The notes below the pieces were generated by a model. It did no database searches. It was not told the DNA's origin and saw only the letters and a program-made list of their open reading frames with translations. Below, piece by piece: positions 35,607 to 44,200 of a stretch of DNA of 64,000 bases. How positions within the stretch are numbered: position 1 is the first letter of the stretch; every line of letters starts with the position of its first letter. The stretch is from Pedobacter nanyangensis (lineage in GTDB: Bacteria > Bacteroidota > Bacteroidia > Sphingobacteriales > Sphingobacteriaceae): contig NZ_QMHO01000008.1 in assembly GCF_003313505.1 (NCBI RefSeq), positions 81,457-145,456 of the forward strand, given 5' to 3'. The translations under genes and the position numbers were made by a program.

Positions 35607-35654
35607 TTGGTTAGAAAGAGAGACAAGTCTGGATGGATTGTCTCTTTTCTTTTT
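35607..35654 (+). repeat. 48-bp direct repeat, right attachment site (attR)
   Basis: Identical in all 48 positions to 30277-30324, including the AGAGACAA/TTGTCTCT hairpin. It lies immediately behind the integrase start, on the outer side of the element. Confidence 0.8.
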
Positions 35655-35793
35655 TATGGGGGTTTGAATATGCTTCTTAATGCTTTAAAGCCACATTCTG
35701 CTATTTCTCGCTAAAAGTTTAATTCCGTTAACGCTTCCTGTTATTAATCTATTTATTACCTATTTTGTTGGAATTTGTTGGAACAATTCCTCT

Positions 35794-36252
35794 TTAAATA
35801 TATGTCTCTTCCGCCATACTACAATAACCACTTTCGCCAATTATCAAATGGTCATGTACTTCAATCTCCAATAACTTTCCTGCTTGTTTCAATTTCTCCG
35901 TTAATCTTATATCTTCACTAGGGGGCTTTAAATTTCCACTTGGGTGGTTATGAGCTAAAATAATGCTTGTTGCAGTCGCTTTTAGTGCAGTGGCGAATAT
36001 TACTCGATTATCCATAACAGTAGAAGCTCCACCGCCTGTAGACAAATCCACAATGCCCAACACTCTGTTATTTCTATTGAGTAAAATCAGCTTAGCCTGT
36101 TCAATGTAATTGATTAGGCTTTTATCCCAACAGTTTATTAGGATGTTATAAGCTTGCTTAGAACTGTTGATTTGAGGGCGTTCCTGTGCCTTGAAATGTG
36201 GTTTGTAGCTTAGTTGCACTTCGGCAACGTTAAAGAATTCTGTTTGTTCCAT
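35794..36252 (-). CDS. RadC-family JAB-domain protein
   Basis: A 152-residue protein holding only the JAB/MPN-type metallo-domain of RadC; the N-terminal helix-hairpin-helix part of chromosomal RadC (about 220 aa) is missing. The metal motif HNHPSGNLKPPSEDIRLT has the H-x-H ... D ligands; VHDHLIIGESGYCSMAE is the family's C-terminus. Short RadC proteins are frequent on mobile elements and genomic islands in Bacteroidota. The exact role is unknown. A 109-bp inverted-repeat element begins 30 bases upstream of its start codon. Confidence 0.88.
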   Translation of the reverse strand: MEQTEFFNVAEVQLSYKPHFKAQERPQINSSKQAYNILINCWDKSLINYIEQAKLILLNRNNRVLGIVDLSTGGGASTVMDNRVIFATALKATATSIILAHNHPSGNLKPPSEDIRLTEKLKQAGKLLEIEVHDHLIIGESGYCSMAEETYI

Positions 36253-36281
36253 ATTATTTTAATTAATTATGGAACAGTAGC

Positions 36282-36390
36282 AACCTTTCTCAACAACTAA
36301 GCAAAGGAGGAACGGAATAAATAGCCTGGGCGCAAATGCCACGTGAGCGTTTATGCCGTAGTTCCTTTAAGCGTGTTGTTGAGAAAGGTT
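36282..36390. repeat. 109-bp element with perfect 16-bp terminal inverted repeats
   Basis: AACCTTTCTCAACAAC (36282-36297) is mirrored perfectly at 36375-36390. Inside, AAAGG...GGAAC (36303-36313) pairs with GTTCCTTT (36361-36368), and a GGC...GCC hairpin fills the centre, so the entire unit can fold into one long stem. It has no room for a protein. It could be a structured RNA leader of the RadC gene or a small non-autonomous mobile repeat. Confidence 0.6.
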
Positions 36391-36441
36391 AAATTTGAGT
36401 AATAGTTAATGAAATTATACCGAAAAATAAAAAGCTAAATA

Positions 36442-36717
36442 TCAATCCATTACCCTCATAGCTTTGTTAATTGCATCGACAATATAAGGAATTGCTACAC
36501 TGAGTTCATCTGGAAATCCATTCCAATCGTAGTCAATTACATTAGCGCCAGAACTACTTATTTGCTTGAATTGCACCTTTTTATTACCTACGACACCAGT
36601 CCAATGAATTGGGGGTTGCCAAGTAAAAGGATTGAAAGCTTGGTCTGCATTTAAATAAAACGAACTAGTATTACTATGTTTGTGATAATCTGGATATTCT
36701 CCTGTAACTTGATGCAT
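36442..36717 (-). CDS. Hypothetical small partner of the HEPN protein
   Basis: A 91-residue protein rich in aromatic residues (FYLNADQAFNPFTWQPPIHW), ending in an amphipathic helix (IPYIVDAINKAMRVMD). No family is recognised. One base separates it from the preceding HEPN-domain gene, so both are surely in one transcript. In toxin-antitoxin pairs such a short downstream gene may be the antidote, but this is inference from layout only; the usual HEPN partner, an MNT nucleotidyltransferase, is not what this protein looks like. Confidence 0.55.
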   Translation of the reverse strand: MHQVTGEYPDYHKHSNTSSFYLNADQAFNPFTWQPPIHWTGVVGNKKVQFKQISSSGANVIDYDWNGFPDELSVAIPYIVDAINKAMRVMD

Positions 36718-36718
36718 A

Positions 36719-38071
36719 TTAGGACTTATCTTTAGTTAATTGATTTAGTTGTTCTTTCTTCTTTTTATTTATTGAATCGAGTAATTCCACAAAAGACCTT
36801 TTCGGAGCTTCTTTAATTATAACATCTTCCTTGAATACTTCCTTGAAAGCTTCCTTAAACTCTTCAGTTTCTCTGAAAACCTTAAATAGAGGAAACTCTT
36901 GATAAGCACCTTTATCAAATGTCTCATCATCTGCTCCTATTTTAATCATAAGTTTCTTGGCTTCTTTAAAATCTTCTTTAAGAACTGCCACAGCTAGCTT
37001 AAACTCTGTTCCTATAGTGAAATCCTCAGAGTCCAGAATTTTGACAGTGGCACTTTTATCACCTGAAAGATAATATGCAAGAGCCTTATTGACAACGAGC
37101 ATCTTCCTAACTGCTTGACTACCTTTTCTTGGTAGTTCTTCTGTTGCAAATTTCAACAAGGTTATCGCTAATTTATAATAACCATTAACTATTAAGTCGT
37201 AACATATGTTATTAAGATTTGTGTCTGCCTTGTCAATTTCATTAGGTAGAAACTTTCTCCACAAAACTTGACATAGTTTTACTCCCACTTCGTAATACGC
37301 TCTATAAGCTTTATCAAAATATTCTGGATGAACATTTAAAACATCATCGATTTTAACATTATCAATATTTGCAACACCGTGTTTTTTGCAAACATCAATA
37401 TACTGAGATGACACTATTCCATTACAGTGTACAAAGAGATTTCTTCTTTCTGCGACTTCAACAAATGTTGGCAATATTTGGAGATTCGTTGTAAGCGTAA
37501 ATTCTTTATTTGTATGCCTCGTTATTCTCTTTTCCAATACTTTCAACTGCTCATAATGACTTTCTCTCAGTAAATTCTCGACATCCTTTTCGATTACATA
37601 TTCTTTTAATGCGTCCAAATCATCATACTTCAATATCTCTTGAAAGGTAAACTCCTTATCTAGAGAAAATGCAAGCTCGGGCTTTATTTGGAAAAGAGTC
37701 CTGTATAATTCGGCTAAGTAAGCATCATATTGGCTAACTAAGGATACAATGAAATGCCTTGGCAGGATATCCATTGCTGCTTGGGCTATCTCGAAATCTC
37801 TTTCTAGTCTATTGAATAAATTAAACTGTTCGAGTGGAATTTGAAACTGTTGTTTATTAGAATTATCCCCTTTCGAATTCTCCTTCATAAACCTATTAAG
37901 TCTTTTTGAATTATTTCTTACCTTCAACTCTAACAAACCTCCTATTAAGGGAAGCGACTCAGCTAAAGCATCTATCTCAAGTATGAAAGTATCTATCGTA
38001 GATTCAAAGAGTTCAAAATCTTCAATTTTCTCTATATCTCTTTGAGAGATTGTATTTTCCAGTTCATCCAT
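36719..38071 (-). CDS. HEPN-domain protein, possible RNase toxin/defence factor
   Basis: A 450-residue, mostly helical cytoplasmic protein. Residues about 95-220 resemble a HEPN nuclease domain: the helix HFIVSLVSQYDAYLAELYRTLF and the catalytic-type motif R-N-x3-H at R210-H215 (RRNLFVHCNG). The C-terminal 200 residues form helical-repeat pairs that could be a sensing or regulatory part, ending with a Lys-rich tail. HEPN proteins of this kind cut RNA in toxin-antitoxin and phage-defence systems. The small gene that follows may be its partner. The base composition and the accessory neighbours mark it as horizontally acquired. Confidence 0.65.
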   Translation of the reverse strand: MDELENTISQRDIEKIEDFELFESTIDTFILEIDALAESLPLIGGLLELKVRNNSKRLNRFMKENSKGDNSNKQQFQIPLEQFNLFNRLERDFEIAQAAMDILPRHFIVSLVSQYDAYLAELYRTLFQIKPELAFSLDKEFTFQEILKYDDLDALKEYVIEKDVENLLRESHYEQLKVLEKRITRHTNKEFTLTTNLQILPTFVEVAERRNLFVHCNGIVSSQYIDVCKKHGVANIDNVKIDDVLNVHPEYFDKAYRAYYEVGVKLCQVLWRKFLPNEIDKADTNLNNICYDLIVNGYYKLAITLLKFATEELPRKGSQAVRKMLVVNKALAYYLSGDKSATVKILDSEDFTIGTEFKLAVAVLKEDFKEAKKLMIKIGADDETFDKGAYQEFPLFKVFRETEEFKEAFKEVFKEDVIIKEAPKRSFVELLDSINKKKKEQLNQLTKDKS

Positions 38072-38625
38072 TTTTGGCGTTAATTTAGTCTTATCATTAA
38101 ATATTTCTATGACGAATATAATATTACGTTTTTAGTTAAACAAGTGAAGTGGCTCACCCCCTGCTCAACGAGCCTTTGTGTCAAAGGTAAAGTTGTGCAA
38201 CAACGGCTTTGACTATGTCCTACACAAGTAATTGGCGGGATGTTTGACCAAACATCGTGACCATTACGCAGCAAAGGCGAGAACGCAGGTGAGCTGAAAA
38301 GTGGGAAACGAAAGGATTTAGTTTACTAAAGACAGAGAGTTTCCATGAGTTGCGCCGCTTTGTTTAAGCATAAGGAGTGACAAACAAGTGTTTGGCGGTC
38401 TCTTATGCAAACATTAGTAGCGACGAATACCGATCTACCTAATCGGGTTTGCACTGTCTTGCGCTAAAAGTCGCAGGCTGAAAAGTGTACGCAGTTCAGC
38501 TTGTAAAGAGGTAGAACGAACGTTGAAGCACAAAAAGTAAAGACTAAACCATTCCTTTCCCTTGGTAAGCCACAAATGAGGGAGAGGAATGGATTTAGGA
38601 TGAACATAATTCTAATGAATTGAAT
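38072..38625. other. Structured noncoding region of about 550 bases
   Basis: No frame of note exists, yet the sequence is GC-richer than neighbouring genes and full of hairpins: GATGTTTG/CAAACATC (38239-38256); GCATAAGGAG/CTCTTATGC with CAAAC/GTTTG inside (38369-38409); CCGAT/ATCGG (38431-38447); and a 14-bp stem CCATTCCTTTCCCT/AGGGAGAGGAATGG (38549-38592). This suggests a large structured RNA or a non-protein functional unit. I do not recognise the family or strand. Confidence 0.45.
38580..38604 (+). repeat. Imperfect 25-bp direct repeat, copy 1
   Basis: GGGAGAGGAATGG plus the following 12 bases match 40088-40112 at 21 of 25 positions. It forms the 3' edge of the structured region. With copy 2 it brackets the RelA/SpoT-type gene and a small gene. 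Confidence 0.5.
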
Positions 38626-39717
38626 TTATTTCCCCTTTTTCTTAATAGTTTTCGGTTCCGTTACTTCGTCAGTTTTATTAAATTTCTGATTTGAAGTCTC
38701 TTCTTTAAAAACTTGGGATTTAGTAGTGCTATTTATAAATTTTCCCACATCGACCATTTCCTTCCAAGGCGTTGCAACATCTGTATACTCTATAAAGTCT
38801 TTAATCTTGTATATGTCATTTGCCCAATCACTTATCTTACTAAATCCATTTATTGACGTCTCCAATCTCGTTATATGGTCGATAGAATCGTACAGTTTAC
38901 TTTTCTGAGTTTGATTTAATTTAAGACCATTGATCTGCTCCTTTAATAAATCGATTTCTTTCTCCCTTGAGCGAAGGCTACCTAGATATTCTTCTTCTTT
39001 AGCTTTCAAAGCAGTACTTAACGTTTTGACATATTCTCCTATCTCATCTGCACTACCTGCTAAACGATTAAATATCATCAAAAGACTGTTAATCAAATCG
39101 TTGTTTGTATCGTAAGGATATCTTATTTTGTGGTCTATCTCACTCCATCCTTCTTCAAACAAAGTTCGAACTTGTAACTCTACAAAATGCTCAACTTTTG
39201 TTGGCTTAGTAATAAGAACGTAATGTAAAGAACGATACCCCGCTTTATGAACTTTTACATCAAATTTTGAGCTATTAAAAGTCGATTTGATATCTTCCGT
39301 ATCCCCTTTGCGGAAATATGCAATAGGGTCTTCCTTAAACTCCCAATTTTGCCGTACAAAGTGGTCAATTGATTGCCAATTGGATTTAAACAAGTGTATC
39401 GCTCTAACACCAACCAAATCTGTTATTTCCTGTTGATAATTAGATAGGTCTATCTTTCTTTGAGGATTTTCTGCTACTTTTCGAATTACTTTCTCAATCA
39501 AATGCTCAGGGTCTTTGACACGATATCTAACCGAATGAACACCCATCTGTCCCTGTAGAGCGTTTGATATCGACAGGCCTATGGAGTTAAGATGATGAAC
39601 TTTGCCTATGAAGTCATTGTAAATTTCTTCAAGGTCGTCCCATTTGAGTTTAGACTTACTATATGTCTTTTCATCAATTTGATATTTAACTAAGAAATCT
39701 GTTTTATTGCCGAGCAT
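38626..39717 (-). CDS. RelA/SpoT-type (p)ppGpp synthetase-domain protein
   Basis: A 363-residue protein with a complete synthetase domain at about residues 30-215 and no hydrolase domain. Motifs: RYRVKDPEHLIEKVIRK (ATP loop), DLVGVRAIHLF (metal aspartate), KAGYRSLHYVLI (guanine-stacking tyrosine) and HFVELQVRTLFEEGWSEIDH (second metal residue). A coiled coil (about 235-290) and a basic tail follow. Housekeeping RSH enzymes are about 740 aa, so this is an accessory short synthetase. Such enzymes in islands can be nucleotide toxins or alarm signals in phage defence (toxSAS, CapRel). The island setting favours this, but an antitoxin is not identified. Confidence 0.8.
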   Translation of the reverse strand: MLGNKTDFLVKYQIDEKTYSKSKLKWDDLEEIYNDFIGKVHHLNSIGLSISNALQGQMGVHSVRYRVKDPEHLIEKVIRKVAENPQRKIDLSNYQQEITDLVGVRAIHLFKSNWQSIDHFVRQNWEFKEDPIAYFRKGDTEDIKSTFNSSKFDVKVHKAGYRSLHYVLITKPTKVEHFVELQVRTLFEEGWSEIDHKIRYPYDTNNDLINSLLMIFNRLAGSADEIGEYVKTLSTALKAKEEEYLGSLRSREKEIDLLKEQINGLKLNQTQKSKLYDSIDHITRLETSINGFSKISDWANDIYKIKDFIEYTDVATPWKEMVDVGKFINSTTKSQVFKEETSNQKFNKTDEVTEPKTIKKKGK

Positions 39718-39742
39718 AATGAGATAATTTAATCAATTATAA

Positions 39743-39770
39743 CAAAAAAGAGCCACATTGCTATGGCTCT
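39743..39770 (-). terminator. Intrinsic terminator ahead of the RelA/SpoT-type gene
   Basis: AGAGCCA (39749-39755) pairs with TGGCTCT (39764-39770); on the minus strand a T run follows. It ends the small gene at 39793 only 26 bases before the next start codon, leaving room for a promoter (TATAATTG on the minus strand near 39733-39740) or for read-through control. Confidence 0.75.
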
Positions 39771-39792
39771 CATTTGTATTAGATAATCTAAC

Positions 39793-40050
39793 TTAATTTT
39801 TAAACCACTCTAAGCTACTAAATTTGTAACCTGTTAATTGGTTTACCTGTCTCATAAAGCCATTTAAAGACATCACTAATCCCATAAGTGGAGTAGTTTT
39901 ACCGCTCCACCTTACTGCTGATACGGTATTGTACTGGTTACAATATCTTAAAAAGATAAGTGTTTCTCTATCAAAAACACTTGCTAATGCCTTGGCTTTA
40001 TCATCAAGTTTAGCTCCGTTGCTATCTAGATGTGTGGTAAATTCCGCCAT
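39793..40050 (-). CDS. Hypothetical small protein
   Basis: An 85-residue protein with no signal peptide. The middle part (DRETLIFLRYCNQYNTVSAVRWSGKTTPLMGLVMSLN, given here in two pieces: DRETLIFLRYCNQYNT and SGKTTPLMGLVMSLN) looks amphipathic. No family is recognised. It is AT-rich like the island and lies upstream of the RelA/SpoT-type gene, but a terminator separates the two, so it is probably not a simple co-transcribed antitoxin. Confidence 0.5.
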   Translation of the reverse strand: MAEFTTHLDSNGAKLDDKAKALASVFDRETLIFLRYCNQYNTVSAVRWSGKTTPLMGLVMSLNGFMRQVNQLTGYKFSSLEWFKN

Positions 40051-40087
40051 CGCTTTATAGACGTAATCTGCGGAACCTTGTAATCAA

Positions 40088-40112
40088 GGGAGAGTAATGG
40101 GCGTAGGATGAA
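40088..40112 (+). repeat. Imperfect 25-bp direct repeat, copy 2
   Basis: GGGAGAGTAATGGGCGTAGG and the 5 bases after it match 38580-38604 at 21 of 25 positions. A CCTTG/CAAGG hairpin just upstream corresponds to a longer stem at copy 1. Confidence 0.5.
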
Positions 40113-40141
40113 AATCTTTCCTATTCAATAAGTAGGTGCCT

Positions 40142-40176
40142 AAAAAACAAGCGCAAGCAGATGATGCTTACGCTTG
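40142..40176 (-). terminator. Intrinsic terminator of the PorP/SprF operon
   Basis: CAAGCGCAAGCA (40148-40159) pairs with TGCTTACGCTTG (40165-40176) with one mismatch; on the minus strand TTTTTTA follows. It belongs to the chromosomal operon to the right, so the accessory block must end before it. Confidence 0.8.
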
Positions 40177-40274
40177 CCTAGTGCTAAATTATAAAGCTTT
40201 TTGGTGGGTTGCTTTTAACAAACCATAAAAAATGCCTACCTAACCATTTAAACAACCCTCAAAAAAAGGAATCA

Positions 40275-41132
40275 CTAAAACCGGTATCCCAATATCACAT
40301 CAAATATACCGCCGCTAAGGCCTCTAATATTGCTAGGCTCCGAGTTATATAAGGCAGAGATATTGAGTTGCTTTTTGTAATCGTAGCCAATCCCTCCCGT
40401 AAAGCTTTTATTGCTATGGTACATGGTATAAAACGCCAGGTCGTCGGCTTTCCATTCAGCTGCGATATCATACTGGTTATCGAAATTTTTAACCCCTCGA
40501 TAAGCGAATAAAGGTTTTACGCTAAAAGTTTGATCCAGACGAATACGGTAGGCCACCGAACTGTAAAAGGTGGAATAATCTACGGTAGAGAAGCGGCTAC
40601 TCCGGCGCTGATTAAGGTTGAGGTAGCTGAACTGCATCTCTAGGCCATGGTTAAGGTAGCTGATCCCAAAATTACCATCCAGGTAGTTTTCCCGATCATT
40701 ATATCGGGCTAGTTCAATATCATTCATAGCACCGGCACTGGCCAGGTTACGGTCCAGTCGATCTTGGGCCCAGCTTAACGAAACGCCAAAGCGCAAGCTA
40801 TGCTCGTCGGCCAAGGGCAATTTGTAGGAGAACGAAGCCATGGCCTGTGTTTTGAGCATTAGCCCGGCCCTATCATTGATTAGGCTTACTCCAACAGAAG
40901 CCTTGTTGTTGAGTGGTGTGGCCGCCGTTAGCGAGAACATTTGTGGGGCCCCTTCCAGTTTGCTCCATTGGTTAGCATAGTTGCCAAACAGCGTAGTACG
41001 GCCTTCAAGCCCTGCCATAGCTGGGTTGGCCAAATAGGGGTTATGGAAGAATTGGCTTTTTAATGGGGTAAGTTGTGCTATGGCGGGCAATAATGTGGCC
41101 GATAGCCATATGGTGGTAATGATCTTTTTCAT
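40275..41132 (-). CDS. PorP/SprF-family type IX secretion membrane protein
   Basis: A 285-residue outer-membrane barrel protein with signal peptide. QFFHNPYLANPAMAGLEGR is the PorP/SprF hallmark near the mature N-terminus, and the chain ends GGIFDVILGYRF. Family members help the type IX secretion system attach specific large adhesins. It is 90 bases downstream of the giant repeat protein on the same strand, and such pairs are common in Bacteroidota: the SprF-like protein serves the neighbouring cargo. The terminator at 40142-40176 closes this two-gene operon. Confidence 0.92.
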   Translation of the reverse strand: MKKIITTIWLSATLLPAIAQLTPLKSQFFHNPYLANPAMAGLEGRTTLFGNYANQWSKLEGAPQMFSLTAATPLNNKASVGVSLINDRAGLMLKTQAMASFSYKLPLADEHSLRFGVSLSWAQDRLDRNLASAGAMNDIELARYNDRENYLDGNFGISYLNHGLEMQFSYLNLNQRRSSRFSTVDYSTFYSSVAYRIRLDQTFSVKPLFAYRGVKNFDNQYDIAAEWKADDLAFYTMYHSNKSFTGGIGYDYKKQLNISALYNSEPSNIRGLSGGIFDVILGYRF

Positions 41133-41221
41133 GTTTTACTATTCATTTGCATTAGCTGGGCAAGCTGGGCAAGACTTGCAAAGTCCCAGCTTACCTTCTT
41201 TTACATCGTGATACGATTAAA

Positions 41222-44200
41222 CTATTGGTCTGATCTCACTATGGTGATAAATCCCTTTTTACTAGCGATGGCCTGATTTTCGAAACGGAAAATGTAATAG
41301 TAGGTACCGTGTTGCAAGGCTGCGCCTTTGAAGGTACCATCCCAATCATTTTTATAGTTTCTTGCTTCATAAACCACTCGGCCAGCCCTGTCTACAATAA
41401 TAAGGCTGTGGTTAGGATAGGCATCGATATTATGCACTACCCAAGTATCATTTTTTCCATCGCCGTTAGGGGTAATAAAATTCTCTGCCTGCAGAGCCAT
41501 AAAATCATCTTTTACTTCGATGGTAAACATGGCCGTAGATACACAGCCGCTGGCACTGGTTGCCGTTACGGTGTAAGTGGTGGTTTGCAGCGGACGTACA
41601 GTTAGGCTTGCAGAGTTTTGGCCGCTCACAATGCCGGCAGCGTTGCTCCAAACGTAGTTCACACCATTATTGCTGGTAGCACTAAGCACGGCAGTTTCGC
41701 CCTTGCTTAGGCTTGCTCCCTTGCTACTGCTAATGGCAATTACCGGCAAAGGATTAATGGTTAAGGTAAAGGTACGGACAAATGTATCTACACCTCCGTT
41801 TGCGGTTCCGCCGTTATCTTTTACCGTTACGGTAATGGTACTTGTACCGCTTTGCCCAGGTGCTATGCGGTAACGTAACTGGCTATTCACTACAGTAATG
41901 CTGCTCAACAGTCCACTGGTGCCACTTAGGGCTGTTACGGTGGTAGTTTGTGTTGTTTCTGGACCAGCCGTAATGCCCGTTAAAGGTATGCTTTGCTCCG
42001 CAGTAGTATAGCAAATGGCCTGATTGCTTATTGCAGAAAGTGTTGGGGCTTCGTTCACGTCATTTAACTGCACGGTAAAAACCCGGTCCAAACTAAAACC
42101 AAACTGGGTAGTACTTCTTACTCTTACACTATAACTTTGCTTGGTCTCATAATCTAAACTCAATGCGGTCAATAAACGATCTCCGCTAATACTAAAACTA
42201 GCATTATCCGTATCGCCACTACCACTTACCAAACTGTAGGTAAAGGTAGCCGTTGGGCTATCAGAGGTACTACTTAAGGTTCCTGCCTGGGTTCCAGCAG
42301 CCCTATTTTCATAAAGCGTGGTGGCCGCCAAACTAATGCTGGTGGGCGCTCCTGGTTTTACCGTTAAAATCCCGTTCTGGTAAGTAATGGTATAATTTTG
42401 AGCCACTGCACCGCTCACGGTTATCGGATAATCACCCTGTGTACTGGTTAATGTTGCAGTGGTGGTAATGCTTGGCTGGGTGCTAAGCACCGTATTGTTT
42501 TCGCCACTCACAAATCCACTATAGCTAATGGTAAGTAGCGGGTTAACGGTACCCTCAAATTTCTCCTTGTTGTCGGCAATAATCGTTAATGCCTTTCTGG
42601 TAATATTAGCACTGGTGCTGGCCGTAGTATTGATGGTATAATTGGCTGCATCCGTTCCGCTGATATTAATTCCGGTTACTGCTACCGCCTTTCCATTGCC
42701 TACGTTTTTATTATCAAAAGTAGCTGCGCTGTAGCTTGAGGTCAATACATCGCCGGCAATGCGGTCATCGCTCAGGTTTACCGTTGCCGTAATAGTAGCA
42801 TCATATACTTTATTGATGCCTACAGCGCTTACCAACAATGCTTTTGCGGTAATATTTGCCGTAGTATTGGCTGTGGTGTTAACGCTGTAGTTGCCTGCGT
42901 TTGTTCCGCTAATGCTGATACCCGTTACGGAAACTGCTTTTGCCGTACCCACTTGCTTATTGTTGAAAGCTGCAGCGCTGTAAGTTGCAGTGAGTACATC
43001 TCCCGCTACCCTATTATCTGTTAAGTTTACCGTTGCTGTGTTGTTGCCATCATATACTTTATTAATTCCTGTTGCACTCACCAATAGAGCTTTTGCAGTG
43101 ATATTGGCGCTTGTATTGGCAGTGGTGTTTACGCTATAGTTGGCTGCATCTGCTCCGCTGATACTGATCCCTGTTACCGAAACTGCTTTTGCCGTACCTA
43201 CATCCTTATTATTGAAGGTGGCATTGCTGTAAGTTGCGGTCAATACATCTCCTGCTACTCTATCATCGCTCAGGTTCACCGTTGCCGTGGTGTTACCATC
43301 ATATACTTTATGGTTGCCTGTGGCACTTACCAATAAAGCTTTTGTAGTAATATTTGCGGTTGCATTAGCGGTAGCGCTTACGCTATAATTGTTTGCATCC
43401 GCTCCGCTGATACTGATACCCGTTATCGAAACTGCTTTTGCTGTACCTACGTGCTTACTGTCAAAGCTTGCAGCACCGTAGCTAACTGTCAATACATCAC
43501 CAACTATCCTGTCATCTGTTAAGTTAACCGTTGCCACCGCCGTTGCGTCGTATACTTTATTGATACCAGTGGCGGTTACTGTCAAAACTTTAGGAGTAAT
43601 GTTAGCCGAGGCATTTGCCACCGATACCAAGTTGTAGTTGCCTGCCGCATCTCCCGAAAGAGCCATACCACTAGCGGTAACGTTTTTAGCATTACCTACA
43701 TTTTCGTCATCAAAAGAGGCTGTTCCTCCTGTTAAACTTAATTTTCCATTATCAACCGCTAAAGGAGTTACTGTTGCTGAAAAAATTACCGCAGTATTAT
43801 TTCCATCGTAAATTTTATTTGAGGCGATAAACGTGCCGTTGATATCTCTTTTAGAGATGGTTAGCTGGGCATTTGGCCCGGCCTGTATGCTATAGTTTGC
43901 AGCACTTAAGCCACTTACATCAACTGCTATTGGATAAGCACCTACTTGCGTAGCAGTTTGCGAAGTTCCGGTATAAGCGATATTTCCGCTAATTGCCGCG
44001 GCCGCTTCATCTTCTCCGAGCACAAATCCGCTATAGGTAATTCCATAACCACCACCGTAAACCTGTCCGTCGTAAGTTTTTTGCTGGCTGGCCGGCGTAG
44101 CTGTTAAAATTGCCTTGCCAACAGTAAACGTCTCTTCTTTATTTAATGGCAGGTAAATGGCGTTTCCAGGATGTGTCGCTGTAATTTTTGCCGATCCAGC

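Larger units (their letters stand above)
30325..35654. mobile_element. Integrative element, about 5.3 kb
   Basis: The 48-bp direct repeats at 30277 and 35607 bracket an AT-rich block that differs in base composition from its surroundings. It encodes, in order, a hypothetical protein, a small HTH protein, an XRE-type regulator, a lipoprotein and membrane protein pair, a HUH-like Rep/relaxase candidate, and a tyrosine recombinase lying next to the right repeat. This is the layout of a small integrative, perhaps mobilisable or plasmid-derived, element that enters the 3' end of a small RNA gene by site-specific recombination. No conjugation or phage structural genes are present, so any transfer would need a helper. 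Confidence 0.75.

Noticed and set aside
36282..36390. Retron msr/msd region
   Set aside because: Inverted ends are present, but no reverse transcriptase gene exists nearby.
39793..40050. Co-transcribed antitoxin for the RelA/SpoT-type protein
   Set aside because: A strong terminator at 39743-39770 separates the genes, so the usual operon logic does not hold; the small gene is kept only as hypothetical.
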